In this document: positions 27,187 through 34,678 of the stretch, piece after piece | Layout of the letters: each line of letters begins with the position of its first letter | Numbering within the stretch: position 1 is the stretch's first letter | From: Pseudomonas sp. C2B4 | Lineage (GTDB): Bacteria > Pseudomonadota > Gammaproteobacteria > Pseudomonadales > Pseudomonadaceae | DNA length: 64,000 bases | NCBI RefSeq assembly: GCF_013359695.1 | Contig: NZ_JABFMU010000003.1 | Coordinates: 93,651-157,650 of the forward strand | Direction of reading: 5' to 3' | Position numbers and translations under genes: made by a program | The notes under the pieces: generated by a model | What the model was told of the DNA's origin: nothing | The model's input: only the letters and a program-made list of their open reading frames with translations | Databases searched by the model: none

Positions 27187-27228
27187 TCCAGCGGTCATGG
27201 CGCTTTCTCCGGTAACAGGAGGCAGTAC

Positions 27229-27287
27229 AGCACCAAATTCGGGCAATGCGGGAAAATGGTTGGCGGGAGTTGCACGTATTTGTGGCG
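27229..27287 (-). promoter_or_regulatory. Putative NtrC-binding sites upstream of the amidoligase cluster
   Basis: Site 1 at 27229-27245 (AGCACCAAATTCGGGCA) matches 11 of 14 informative positions of TGCACCA-N3-TGGTGCA. Site 2 at 27271-27287 (TGCACGTATTTGTGGCG) matches 9 of 14. They are 42 bp apart, four helical turns, and lie about 70-130 bp upstream of the predicted start point. Confidence 0.42.
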
Positions 27288-27327
27288 GCGAGTTCATCCA
27301 GGAGGTTGTTTGGTGACCGCAGCGGCT

Positions 27328-27398
27328 CTTTCGCGAGCAGGCTCGCTCCCACAGGGAAATGCATTCCAATGTGGGAGCGAACCTGCTCGCGAAGAGGC
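27328..27398. repeat. REP doublet upstream of the amidoligase cluster
   Basis: Arms 27328-27357 and 27371-27398 are reverse complements with one change (GCGAACCTG for GCGAGCCTG). Confidence 0.9.
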
Positions 27399-27451
27399 CG
27401 GGTGCCCTAACACAGTGTCCGATCCCATACCCGGTTTCCGAGGCCCAGAAA

Positions 27452-27484
27452 CGCAAAACGCCAACCCGAAGGTTGGCGTTCTGT
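27452..27484 (-). terminator. Rho-independent terminator of ygiQ
   Basis: AACGCCAACC / GGTTGGCGTT hairpin with a CGAA-type tight loop. On the minus strand it is followed by TTTTGCGTTT. It lies 20 bases past the ygiQ stop. Confidence 0.85.
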
Positions 27485-27500
27485 TCAGCTCAAGCGAGGT

Positions 27501-29804
27501 TTAGCGCGGTACGACAGGCTTGCGTGCAGGCTTGGGTCCCTTGCCTTTGGCAGCGTCCTTGCGCTCCTTGGCCGCCTGCTGGTTGCGGGCAAATGCCGCT
27601 GCCTTGGCCTGTTCACGCTTGTCCCACGGGTTGCCGCCATCGCTGGCGCGCGGTGGCAGGCCAGTGTGCTGAGTCAGGATCTTGGTGGTCTTTTCCCCTG
27701 CCACTTTATGGCTACCAGCTGGCGTCGAGTTCTTGCGACGGGCACTCTGGTAGCTGTCGGTGGACGGCTGGTGCAGCGGGATCAACTGGTTCTTGCCCGG
27801 CCCGATCAGGTCGCTGCGGCCCATGCGGATCAATGCTTCACGCAGCATCGGCCAACCTTTCGGGTCGTGATAGCGCAGGAATGCCTTGTGCAGGCGACGT
27901 TGCTCTTCGCTTTTGACGATGGTGACCGCGTCGCTCTTGTAGGTCACTTTGCGCAGCGGGTTCTTACCCGAATGGTACATCGCGGTGGCGGTGGCCATCG
28001 GCGACGGGTAGAACGCCTGCACCTGATCGGCGCGGAAACCGTTGCCCTTGAGCCACAGGGCCAGGTTCATCATGTCTTCGTCGGTGGTGCCCGGGTGGGC
28101 GGCGATGAAGTACGGAATCAGGTACTGCTCTTTCCCCGCTTCCTTGGAGTACTTCTCGAACATGCGCTTGAACTTGTCATAGCTGCCGATGCCCGGTTTC
28201 ATCATCTGGTTGAGCGGACCTTCCTCGGTGTGTTCCGGGGCGATCTTCAGGTAGCCACCCACGTGGTGGGTCACCAGCTCCTTGACGTACTCCGGCGACT
28301 CCACCGCGAGGTCGTAGCGCAGGCCGGAGGCGATCAGGATCTTCTTCACACCCGGCAAGGCACGGGCACTGCGATACAACTGGATCAGCGACGAGTGGTC
28401 GGTGTTCAGGTTCGGGCAGATGCCAGGGAACACGCAGGACGGCTTGCGGCACGCGGATTCAATTTCCGGGCTCTTGCAGGCGATACGGTACATGTTCGCG
28501 GTCGGGCCACCGAGGTCGGAAATCACGCCGGTAAAACCCGGAACCTTGTCGCGAATTTCTTCGATCTCGCGAATGATCGACTCTTCGGAACGGTTCTGGA
28601 TGATGCGGCCTTCGTGCTCGGTGATCGAGCAGAACGTGCAACCGCCGAAACAGCCACGCATGATGTTCACCGAAAAACGGATCATCTCGTAGGCCGGGAT
28701 TTTTTCCTTGCCGTAAGCCGGGTGCGGAATGCGCTGATAAGGCATGCCGAACACGTAGTCCATTTCTTCAGTGGTCATCGGAATCGGTGGCGGGTTGAAC
28801 CAGACATCGACTTCGCCATGCTTCTGCACCAGCGCCCGGGCGTTGCCCGGGTTGGTTTCCAGGTGCAGCACACGGTTGGCGTGGGCGTAGAGCACCGCGT
28901 CGTTGCGCACCTTCTCAACCGACGGCAGACGAATCACAGTCTTGTCGCGGGTCATCTTCGGGCTGGCCAGGATCTGCACGACCTTGGCTTCGTTCGGGTC
29001 TTCAACCGGACCTTTTTCCTGCTCAATGGCACAGGCTTGGGTGTCCTGGGTGTTCACGTACGGGTTGATGATCTTGTCGATCTTGCCCGGACGGTCGATG
29101 CGCGTGGAGTCGACTTCGTACCAGTCTTTCGGCGTGTCGCGACGGATGAACGCAGTGCCGCGCACATCAGTGATGTCTTCGATCTTGTGGCCGTAGGACA
29201 GGCGCTGGGCGACTTCGACAATGGCGCGCTCGGCGTTGCCGTACAGCAGGATGTCGGCGCTGGCGTCGATCAGGATCGAGTTGCGGACCCGGTCCTGCCA
29301 GTAATCGTAGTGAGCGATGCGGCGCAGGGACGCTTCGATACCGCCGAGCACGATCGGCACGTGCTTGTAGGCTTCCTTGCAGCGCTGGCTGTAGACCAGG
29401 CTTGCGCGATCCGGACGCTTGCCCGCCAGGCCACCCGGCGTGTAGGCGTCATCGGAACGGATTTTCTTGTCGGCGGTGTAGCGGTTGATCATCGAGTCCA
29501 TGTTGCCGGCAGCGACGCCGAAGAACAGGTTCGGCTCGCCAAGCTTCATGAAATCGTCTTTGGACTGCCAGTTCGGCTGGGCGATGATCCCGACGCGGAA
29601 GCCCTGGGACTCCAGCAGCCGGCCGATAATCGCCATGCCGAACGACGGGTGATCGACGTAGGCATCACCGGTGACGATGATGATGTCGCAGGAATCCCAG
29701 CCGAGCTGATCCATCTCCTCCCTGCTCATGGGCAGGAATGGCGCTGGCCCGAAACATTCGGCCCAGTACTTTGGATAGTCAAATAACGGCTTGGCTGCTT
29801 GCAT
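27501..29804 (-). CDS. YgiQ-family radical SAM protein
   Basis: A 767-residue UPF0313/YgiQ protein. An N-terminal B12-binding-like Rossmann region (about 35-200) is followed by a radical SAM barrel with the cluster motif CFGGCTFC, Cys385, Cys389 and Cys392, in the CxxxCxxC spacing, and the SAM-contact PEHTEEG. The C-terminal end (about 690-767) is basic and low in complexity ([20 protein letters not shown]). The family is widespread but its substrate is unknown. Monocistronic, with its own terminator. Confidence 0.88.
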   Translation of the reverse strand: MQAAKPLFDYPKYWAECFGPAPFLPMSREEMDQLGWDSCDIIIVTGDAYVDHPSFGMAIIGRLLESQGFRVGIIAQPNWQSKDDFMKLGEPNLFFGVAAGNMDSMINRYTADKKIRSDDAYTPGGLAGKRPDRASLVYSQRCKEAYKHVPIVLGGIEASLRRIAHYDYWQDRVRNSILIDASADILLYGNAERAIVEVAQRLSYGHKIEDITDVRGTAFIRRDTPKDWYEVDSTRIDRPGKIDKIINPYVNTQDTQACAIEQEKGPVEDPNEAKVVQILASPKMTRDKTVIRLPSVEKVRNDAVLYAHANRVLHLETNPGNARALVQKHGEVDVWFNPPPIPMTTEEMDYVFGMPYQRIPHPAYGKEKIPAYEMIRFSVNIMRGCFGGCTFCSITEHEGRIIQNRSEESIIREIEEIRDKVPGFTGVISDLGGPTANMYRIACKSPEIESACRKPSCVFPGICPNLNTDHSSLIQLYRSARALPGVKKILIASGLRYDLAVESPEYVKELVTHHVGGYLKIAPEHTEEGPLNQMMKPGIGSYDKFKRMFEKYSKEAGKEQYLIPYFIAAHPGTTDEDMMNLALWLKGNGFRADQVQAFYPSPMATATAMYHSGKNPLRKVTYKSDAVTIVKSEEQRRLHKAFLRYHDPKGWPMLREALIRMGRSDLIGPGKNQLIPLHQPSTDSYQSARRKNSTPAGSHKVAGEKTTKILTQHTGLPPRASDGGNPWDKREQAKAAAFARNQQAAKERKDAAKGKGPKPARKPVVPR

Positions 29805-29907
29805 GTCGATAACCGGTGTTGGCTTTCATTGAATTTCGCGGGCGCGGAATATAGCACAAATTTTGATCAATTCCGACGGCTATGGTCGGAAATTGGAGTC
29901 GTCCCAA

Positions 29908-29971
29908 TCGCGAGCAGGCTCGCTCCCACATAGGAATGCACTCCAGGGTGGGAGCGAGCCTGCTCGCGAAG
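29908..29971. repeat. REP doublet between ygiQ and dnaB
   Basis: Arms 29908-29930 and 29947-29971 are reverse complements with a 16-base spacer, the tightest pair in the window. Confidence 0.9.
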
Positions 29972-29995
29972 GGGCCAGCTCAGACGACAAATATT

Positions 29996-31393
29996 TTATT
30001 CATCATCGTCGAAGTTATAACTACCCGGCGCCAGGTTCTCGAATCGGGTGTATTTACCGATGAACGCCAACCGGATAAACCCGATCGGACCGTTCCGCTG
30101 CTTGCCGATGATGATCTCGGCAATGCCTTTGTGCTCGGTTTCCGGGTGATACACCTCGTCGCGGTACACGAACATGATCACGTCGGCGTCCTGCTCGATC
30201 GCTCCGGATTCCCGCAAGTCGGAGTTCACCGGGCGCTTGTTCGGCCGCTGCTCCAGGGAACGGTTGAGCTGGGACAAGGCCACCACCGGGCAGTTGAATT
30301 CCTTGGCCAGGGCCTTCAGGGACCGGGAGATTTCGGAAATCTCGTTGGTCCGGTTGTCACCGCTGGAACCCGGAATCTGCATCAGTTGCAGGTAGTCGAT
30401 CATGATCAGGCCGACGTCGCCGTGTTCACGCACCAGGCGTCGGGTCCGCGCACGCATTTCCGACGGGCTGATGCCGGCGGTATCGTCGATGAACAGCTTG
30501 CGGTCGTTGAGCAGGTTGACCGCCGACGTCAGGCGCGGCCAATCGTCATCTTCCAGCTGGCCGGAACGGACCTTGGTCTGGTCGATACGGCCGAGGGACG
30601 AGAGCATACGCATGATCAGCGATTCGCCTGGCATCTCCAGCGAGTAAACCAGTACAGCCTTCTCGCTGCGCAGTACGGCGTTTTCCACCAGGTTCATCGC
30701 AAAGGTGGTCTTACCCATGGACGGACGGCCGGCGACGATGATCAGGTCAGCCGGTTGCAGGCCGCTGGTCTTCTCGTCGAGGTCGGTGTAGCCCGTGGAC
30801 AGGCCAGTGATGGCGTTATCGGTGTTGAACAGGGTGTCGATGCGATCGATGGCTTTGGTCAGCAGCTCATTCACACCCACCGGGCCGCCGGTTTTTGGCC
30901 GGGCCTCGGCGATCTGGAAGATCTGGCGTTCAGCTTCATCGAGGATCTCTTCAGCGGTACGGCCTTCCGGGTTGAAGGCGCTGTCGGCAATCTCGGTGCT
31001 GATACCAATCAGCTGGCGCAGGGTCGCGCGCTGGCGAACGATCTGCGCATAGGCCTTGATGTTGGCGACGGACGGCGTGTTTTTCGCCAGTTCGCCCAGA
31101 TAACCGAGGCCGCCGACCTGCGACGTCTGACCTTCCTTGTCCAGTTGCTCGGACAGGGTCACGACGTCGATCGGCATGTTCTGATCAGCCAGTTTGGCGA
31201 TCGCGCGGAAAATCAGGCGGTGGTCATGTCGATAGAAATCACCGTCGGAGACTTGATCGAGCACGCGCTCCCAGGCGTTGTTGTCCAGCATCAGACCACC
31301 GAGCACAGCCTGTTCGGCTTCGATGGAATGCGGCGGCACCTTCAGCGCGGCAGTTTGCAGATCGTATTGCTCGGGAGCGGAAATTTCGTTCAT
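29996..31393 (-). CDS. dnaB: Replicative DNA helicase DnaB
   Basis: A 465-residue hexameric helicase. An N-terminal primase-interaction domain (about 15-120) and linker precede a RecA-like core with Walker A GRPSMGKTT at 222-230, Walker B LIMIDYLQLM, and the arginine-finger region ESGAIEQDADVIMF. An alternative start two codons upstream (31399, MAMNEIS) is possible; MNEISAPEQYDL matches the family start. It lies downstream of rplI, a common gamma-proteobacterial order, with a terminator between them. Confidence 0.96.
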   Translation of the reverse strand: MNEISAPEQYDLQTAALKVPPHSIEAEQAVLGGLMLDNNAWERVLDQVSDGDFYRHDHRLIFRAIAKLADQNMPIDVVTLSEQLDKEGQTSQVGGLGYLGELAKNTPSVANIKAYAQIVRQRATLRQLIGISTEIADSAFNPEGRTAEEILDEAERQIFQIAEARPKTGGPVGVNELLTKAIDRIDTLFNTDNAITGLSTGYTDLDEKTSGLQPADLIIVAGRPSMGKTTFAMNLVENAVLRSEKAVLVYSLEMPGESLIMRMLSSLGRIDQTKVRSGQLEDDDWPRLTSAVNLLNDRKLFIDDTAGISPSEMRARTRRLVREHGDVGLIMIDYLQLMQIPGSSGDNRTNEISEISRSLKALAKEFNCPVVALSQLNRSLEQRPNKRPVNSDLRESGAIEQDADVIMFVYRDEVYHPETEHKGIAEIIIGKQRNGPIGFIRLAFIGKYTRFENLAPGSYNFDDDE

Positions 31394-31443
31394 GGCCACT
31401 TGGTTGTTTGGGGAAGCAGGGGTTTAAAAACGGAAGTTACCAG

Positions 31444-31481
31444 AAAGACAAAGGGCACGACCTGTAAACAGGATCGTGCCC
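31444..31481 (-). terminator. Terminator/attenuator after rplI
   Basis: On the minus strand GGGCACGATCCTG / CAGGTCGTGCCC with a TTTA loop and one bulge, followed by TTTGTCTTT. It ends the ribosomal protein operon before dnaB. A small second hairpin GCACCC-GA-GGGTGC lies at 31496-31509. Confidence 0.8.
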
Positions 31482-31526
31482 GATGTTACCGGCAAGCACC
31501 CGAGGGTGCCAGCCGACAAGTGCTGC

Positions 31527-31973
31527 TTAAGCTGCTACCACGACAACGCGTACGGTGGCTTCAACTTCGGCGTGCAGGTGCACGGCTACGTCGAATTCAC
31601 CTACGTTGCGGATGGTGCCGTTCGGCAGACGAACTTCGCTTTTTGCAACTTCAACGCCAGAGGCGGTCAGTGCATCAGCGATGTCGTGGGTGCCGATCGA
31701 ACCAAACAGCTTGCCTTCGTCACCAGCGGTGGCAGTGATGGTCACTTCCAGCTCAGCCAGTTGGGCAGCGCGGCTTTCAGCCGATGCTTTACGGTCTGCT
31801 GCAGCTTTTTCCAGCTCAGCGCGACGCTCTTCGAACGCAGCCAGGTTGGCTGGGGTCGCAGCGGTAGCTTTGCCGTAAGGCAGCAGGTAGTTACGACCGT
31901 AACCAGCCTTAACGTTCACTTTGTCACCCAGGTTGCCCAGGTTGGTGACTTTTTCCAGAAGGATCAGTTGCAT
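31527..31973 (-). CDS. rplI: 50S ribosomal protein L9
   Basis: A 148-residue protein, standard length. The N-terminal RNA-binding domain has [36 protein letters not shown], a long connecting helix is at about 45-75, and the C-terminal domain contains [16 protein letters not shown]. Last gene of the rpsF-rpsR-membrane protein-rplI operon. Confidence 0.97.
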   Translation of the reverse strand: MQLILLEKVTNLGNLGDKVNVKAGYGRNYLLPYGKATAATPANLAAFEERRAELEKAAADRKASAESRAAQLAELEVTITATAGDEGKLFGSIGTHDIADALTASGVEVAKSEVRLPNGTIRNVGEFDVAVHLHAEVEATVRVVVVAA

Positions 31974-31992
31974 GTGAAAATCCTCTTAACTT

Positions 31993-32886
31993 TTAACCTT
32001 CACCGTTCGCGTTATCGGCGTCTTTCGGCGCCAGACGACCGCGAAAATCAATCAGGCTGTCGACGATGGCCAAGACCACCAGCAACGGATAGATCAGCTG
32101 CATGAACAGCAACAGCGTGACGTACAACCCCACCAGCCAGAACCTGGCCAGCCGCTTTTGCGCCACCAGCCCGTGAATCAGGGCCAGCCCGGCGAAAACC
32201 AGCGGTACGCTGCATAACGGCACAAGCATGGACATCTGGACACCGAGATTCGGTGTCACAACCATGCCCGCCAGCAGCAACATCGCGGGCCCCAGCGGGA
32301 TTCGGACGGCGCGAAACTCGCGACCGAAACCACCGGGGTTGTACAACAACGCCTGCCAGTAGCGCCCGACAATCAGGCTCAGCACACTGACGATTTGCAA
32401 CAAGGCCGCTATCAGGCCGGTCAGGATAGGTGCAATCAGGGACGCGAATCGCGCTTGCTCGTCTACCGACATCTTCTGGTAGACCTCACCGAGTAGCGAC
32501 GGCATGACCTTGATCAAAGCCTGCGCCAGCATCTCGATCTGGGGACCAAAAGCCGTCCCCAGCACCACTGAAAACACCACTCCCATCGCTATGCTGACCA
32601 GCAGCACGCGGTTCCAGGACTCGCTTGCGCGCAAAACCAACGCAAGGCTCGCAGACCCCAGCAGCACCAGAAGTGCCCGTGGGTCGTCGGAGTAAAGCCA
32701 CCAGATCAAAGCTGGCAGCATTCCCAGAGCAAGAACGCCCAAGGCGTCCTTCAATCCGCGCCGCAGGAGCACAAGGCATCCGGCGGCAGCACCCAACCAA
32801 TACAACAACGGCAATGCCGCGCATCCAGCCACTACCAGAGTGGCCTGCATACGGCCCCGCATGATGAACTCAGCCAAGGCACGCAT
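31993..32886 (-). CDS. Inner-membrane protein inside the rpsF-rpsR-rplI operon
   Basis: A 297-residue polytopic protein, with about eight hydrophobic segments spread over residues 15-275 and a short polar tail (LAPKDADNANGEG). It resembles the DUF2232-type membrane proteins. In PAO1 an equivalent gene (PA4933) sits between rpsR and rplI. It begins 37 bases after rpsR and ends 20 bases before rplI, so it is co-transcribed. Function unknown. Confidence 0.8.
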   Translation of the reverse strand: MRALAEFIMRGRMQATLVVAGCAALPLLYWLGAAAGCLVLLRRGLKDALGVLALGMLPALIWWLYSDDPRALLVLLGSASLALVLRASESWNRVLLVSIAMGVVFSVVLGTAFGPQIEMLAQALIKVMPSLLGEVYQKMSVDEQARFASLIAPILTGLIAALLQIVSVLSLIVGRYWQALLYNPGGFGREFRAVRIPLGPAMLLLAGMVVTPNLGVQMSMLVPLCSVPLVFAGLALIHGLVAQKRLARFWLVGLYVTLLLFMQLIYPLLVVLAIVDSLIDFRGRLAPKDADNANGEG

Positions 32887-32922
32887 ACATTCAATCCTTT
32901 GCTACGAGTCGACTACCCGGTC

Positions 32923-33153
32923 TCAGCGGCCGTGGCTGTCGGTGTAGGCCAGCAGGGCCAGGAAGCGGGCGCGCTTGATAGCGGTGGCCAGCTGACGCTG
33001 ATAACGAGCTTTGGTACCGGTGATGCGGCTTGGAACGATTTTGCCGGTCTCGGATACGTAGGCTTTCAGAGTGTTGAGATCTTTGTAATCGATCTCTTTC
33101 ACGTCTTCAGCGGTGAAGCGGCAGAATTTACGACGACGGAAGAAACGTGCCAT
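32923..33153 (-). CDS. rpsR: 30S ribosomal protein S18
   Basis: A 76-residue protein, with [35 protein letters not shown] at the start and [22 protein letters not shown] at the end, the complete S18 family pattern. It binds S6 on the 30S platform. It follows rpsF by 28 bases. Confidence 0.97.
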
Positions 33154-33181
33154 TTGATAGGCTCCTTAAAAGGTCCGTGGA

Positions 33182-33604
33182 TTACTCGTCAGCGTTATCG
33201 CTGTTGTCGCTGTCATCACCCTCAACGCCTTCAGCGTCGGAGTGCTCAGGACGGTCGCGACGCTCACGGCGCTCACTGCGGTTTTCTTCAGCCTTGAGCA
33301 TCTCGGATTGGCCGGTAACGGCTTCTTCGCGACGGATGACCAGGTTACGGATCACTGCATCGTTGTAGCGGAAGTTGTCTTCCAGCTCGGCCAGGGCCTT
33401 GCCGGTGCACTCAACGTTCAGCATCACGTAGTGAGCCTTGTGAACATTGTTGATTGCGTAGGCCAGTTGACGACGGCCCCAATCTTCCAGACGGTGGATT
33501 TTGCCGCCGTCTTCTTCGATCAGCTTGGTGTAACGCTCAACCATGCCGCCGACTTGCTCGCTTTGATCCGGGTGGACCAAAAAGATGATTTCGTAATGAC
33601 GCAT
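33182..33604 (-). CDS. rpsF: 30S ribosomal protein S6
   Basis: A 140-residue protein. Residues 1-100 are the ferredoxin-like S6 core ([39 protein letters not shown]). The C-terminal tail of about 40 residues is strongly charged, first basic ([10 protein letters not shown]) and then acidic and Asp/Ser-rich ([12 protein letters not shown]). The tail lacks the terminal Glu-Glu pair extended by RimK in E. coli but has a glutamate end. First gene of the operon. Confidence 0.96.
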   Translation of the reverse strand: MRHYEIIFLVHPDQSEQVGGMVERYTKLIEEDGGKIHRLEDWGRRQLAYAINNVHKAHYVMLNVECTGKALAELEDNFRYNDAVIRNLVIRREEAVTGQSEMLKAEENRSERRERRDRPEHSDAEGVEGDDSDNSDNADE

Positions 33605-33619
33605 GAATGCTCCTTACGG

Positions 33620-33660
33620 GTTGTAGCCTGCCGCTCAAAAGCGGTCAGACAAGGAGTGAA
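33620..33660 (-). promoter_or_regulatory. Hairpin in the rpsF leader, possible S6:S18 autoregulatory site
   Basis: On the minus strand CCGCTTTTGAGCGG forms a small hairpin about 26 bases before the S6 start, next to the ribosome site AAGGAG. S6:S18 complexes repress their own operon in other bacteria through a leader hairpin carrying a CCG element. The match here is by position and shape only. Confidence 0.35.
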
Positions 33661-33804
33661 TGACACTTATGGACTTGCGTGGGTAAGGCACATGCGCGCC
33701 TGCCGTCACAGCAAGGGGCGCAATTGTAGAGAAGGGGCGTGGGAGGCGCAAGGTAATTGGTGATTATTTGAACAACCACCGATCATCACCCAGATACAAA
33801 ACCA

Positions 33805-33898
33805 CTATGGGAGCGAGCCCGCTCGCGAAGGGGGCATAACATTCAACATTGATGCTGAATGTTACTCCGCTTTCGCGAGCAGGCTCGCTCCCACAGGG
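33805..33898. repeat. REP doublet between rpsF and rlmB
   Basis: Arms 33805-33830 (CTATGGGAGCGAGCCCGCTC...) and 33870-33898 are reverse complements with two differences. Confidence 0.9.
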
Positions 33899-33910
33899 AC
33901 TACAACCGAC

Positions 33911-34678
33911 TCAGGACTTCTTGGCTGCCGCTGCGGCCTTCGCGCCACGTTGACGCTGCGCTTCGAACAGGCAGACGCCGGTCGCCACCGACACGTTGAG
34001 ACTGCTGACGCTACCGGCCATCGGCAGATGCACCAGGTAATCGCAATGTTCGCGGGTCAGGCGGCGCATGCCCTTGCCTTCGGCACCCATGATGAGAATG
34101 GTCGGGCCGGTGAGGTCCTGCTCATAAAGGCTGACCTCTGCCTCCCCTGCCGCGCCAACGATCCACAAGCCGCGCTGCTGGAGCTTTTCCAGGGTGCGCG
34201 CCAGGTTGGTCACGGCGACCAGCGGAATCACTTCCGCCGCACCGCAGGCAACCTTTCGCACTACCGGCGTCAGGGTTGCGGACTTGTCCTTAGGCACGAT
34301 CACCGCCAGCGCACCCGCCGCATCGGCAGAACGCAGGCAGGCGCCGAGGTTGTGCGGATCGGTCACGCCGTCGAGCACCAGCAACAACGGCGCGCCTTCG
34401 GTGCGATCAAGCAGCTCGTCGAGCATCGCCTCGCCCCAGACCTGGCTCGGACTGACATCCGCGACCACGCCCTGATGCACACCCTCGACCCAGGCGTCCA
34501 TTTCACGACGTTCGGCCTGGCCGACCTGGACACGATTTTCGTTGGCCAGTTCGATCAAGGTCTGCACCCGAGGATCACCGCGGCCTTCGGCCAGCCAGAT
34601 CTGCTTGACGCGTTTCGGGTGGTGACGCAGCAACGCTTCGACAGCGTGTACGCCGTAGATTTTTTCCAACTGACTCAT
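33911..34678 (-). CDS. rlmB: 23S rRNA (guanosine-2251-2'-O)-methyltransferase RlmB
   Basis: A 255-residue SPOUT methyltransferase. An N-terminal substrate-binding domain (IYGVHAVEALLRHHPKRVKQIWLAEGR) precedes the knotted catalytic domain with LDGVTDPHNLGACLRSADAAG, LIMGAEGKGMRRL and the SAM-binding LPMAGSVSSLNVSVATGVCLFE. It overlaps rnr by 4 bases and is translated after it, a conserved rnr-rlmB pair. Confidence 0.96.
   Translation of the reverse strand: MSQLEKIYGVHAVEALLRHHPKRVKQIWLAEGRGDPRVQTLIELANENRVQVGQAERREMDAWVEGVHQGVVADVSPSQVWGEAMLDELLDRTEGAPLLLVLDGVTDPHNLGACLRSADAAGALAVIVPKDKSATLTPVVRKVACGAAEVIPLVAVTNLARTLEKLQQRGLWIVGAAGEAEVSLYEQDLTGPTILIMGAEGKGMRRLTREHCDYLVHLPMAGSVSSLNVSVATGVCLFEAQRQRGAKAAAAAKKS

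Larger units (their letters stand above)
27133..27500. other. Control region of the amidoligase cluster, REP and ygiQ terminator
   Basis: 368 bases with no gene. It contains a sigma-54-like promoter (27171-27186), two NtrC-like sites (27229-27287), a REP doublet (27328-27398) and the ygiQ terminator (27452-27484). Confidence 0.6.
33605..33910. other. Leader of rpsF plus REP doublet
   Basis: 306 bases without a gene. The rpsF-proximal half is the mRNA leader with a hairpin (33631-33644). The far half holds a REP doublet (33805-33898) after rlmB. Confidence 0.6.

Noticed and set aside
27133..27456. Upstream extension of the transglutaminase-DUF2126 gene to an earlier start
   Set aside because: The extra 108 codons run through a REP doublet and promoter-like DNA, and the GTG at 27132 has a near-perfect ribosome site.
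29882..31738. Long open frame (about 618 codons) on the strand opposite dnaB
   Set aside because: Antisense shadow of a GC-rich coding gene; no ribosome site and no family resemblance, whereas dnaB is unmistakable.
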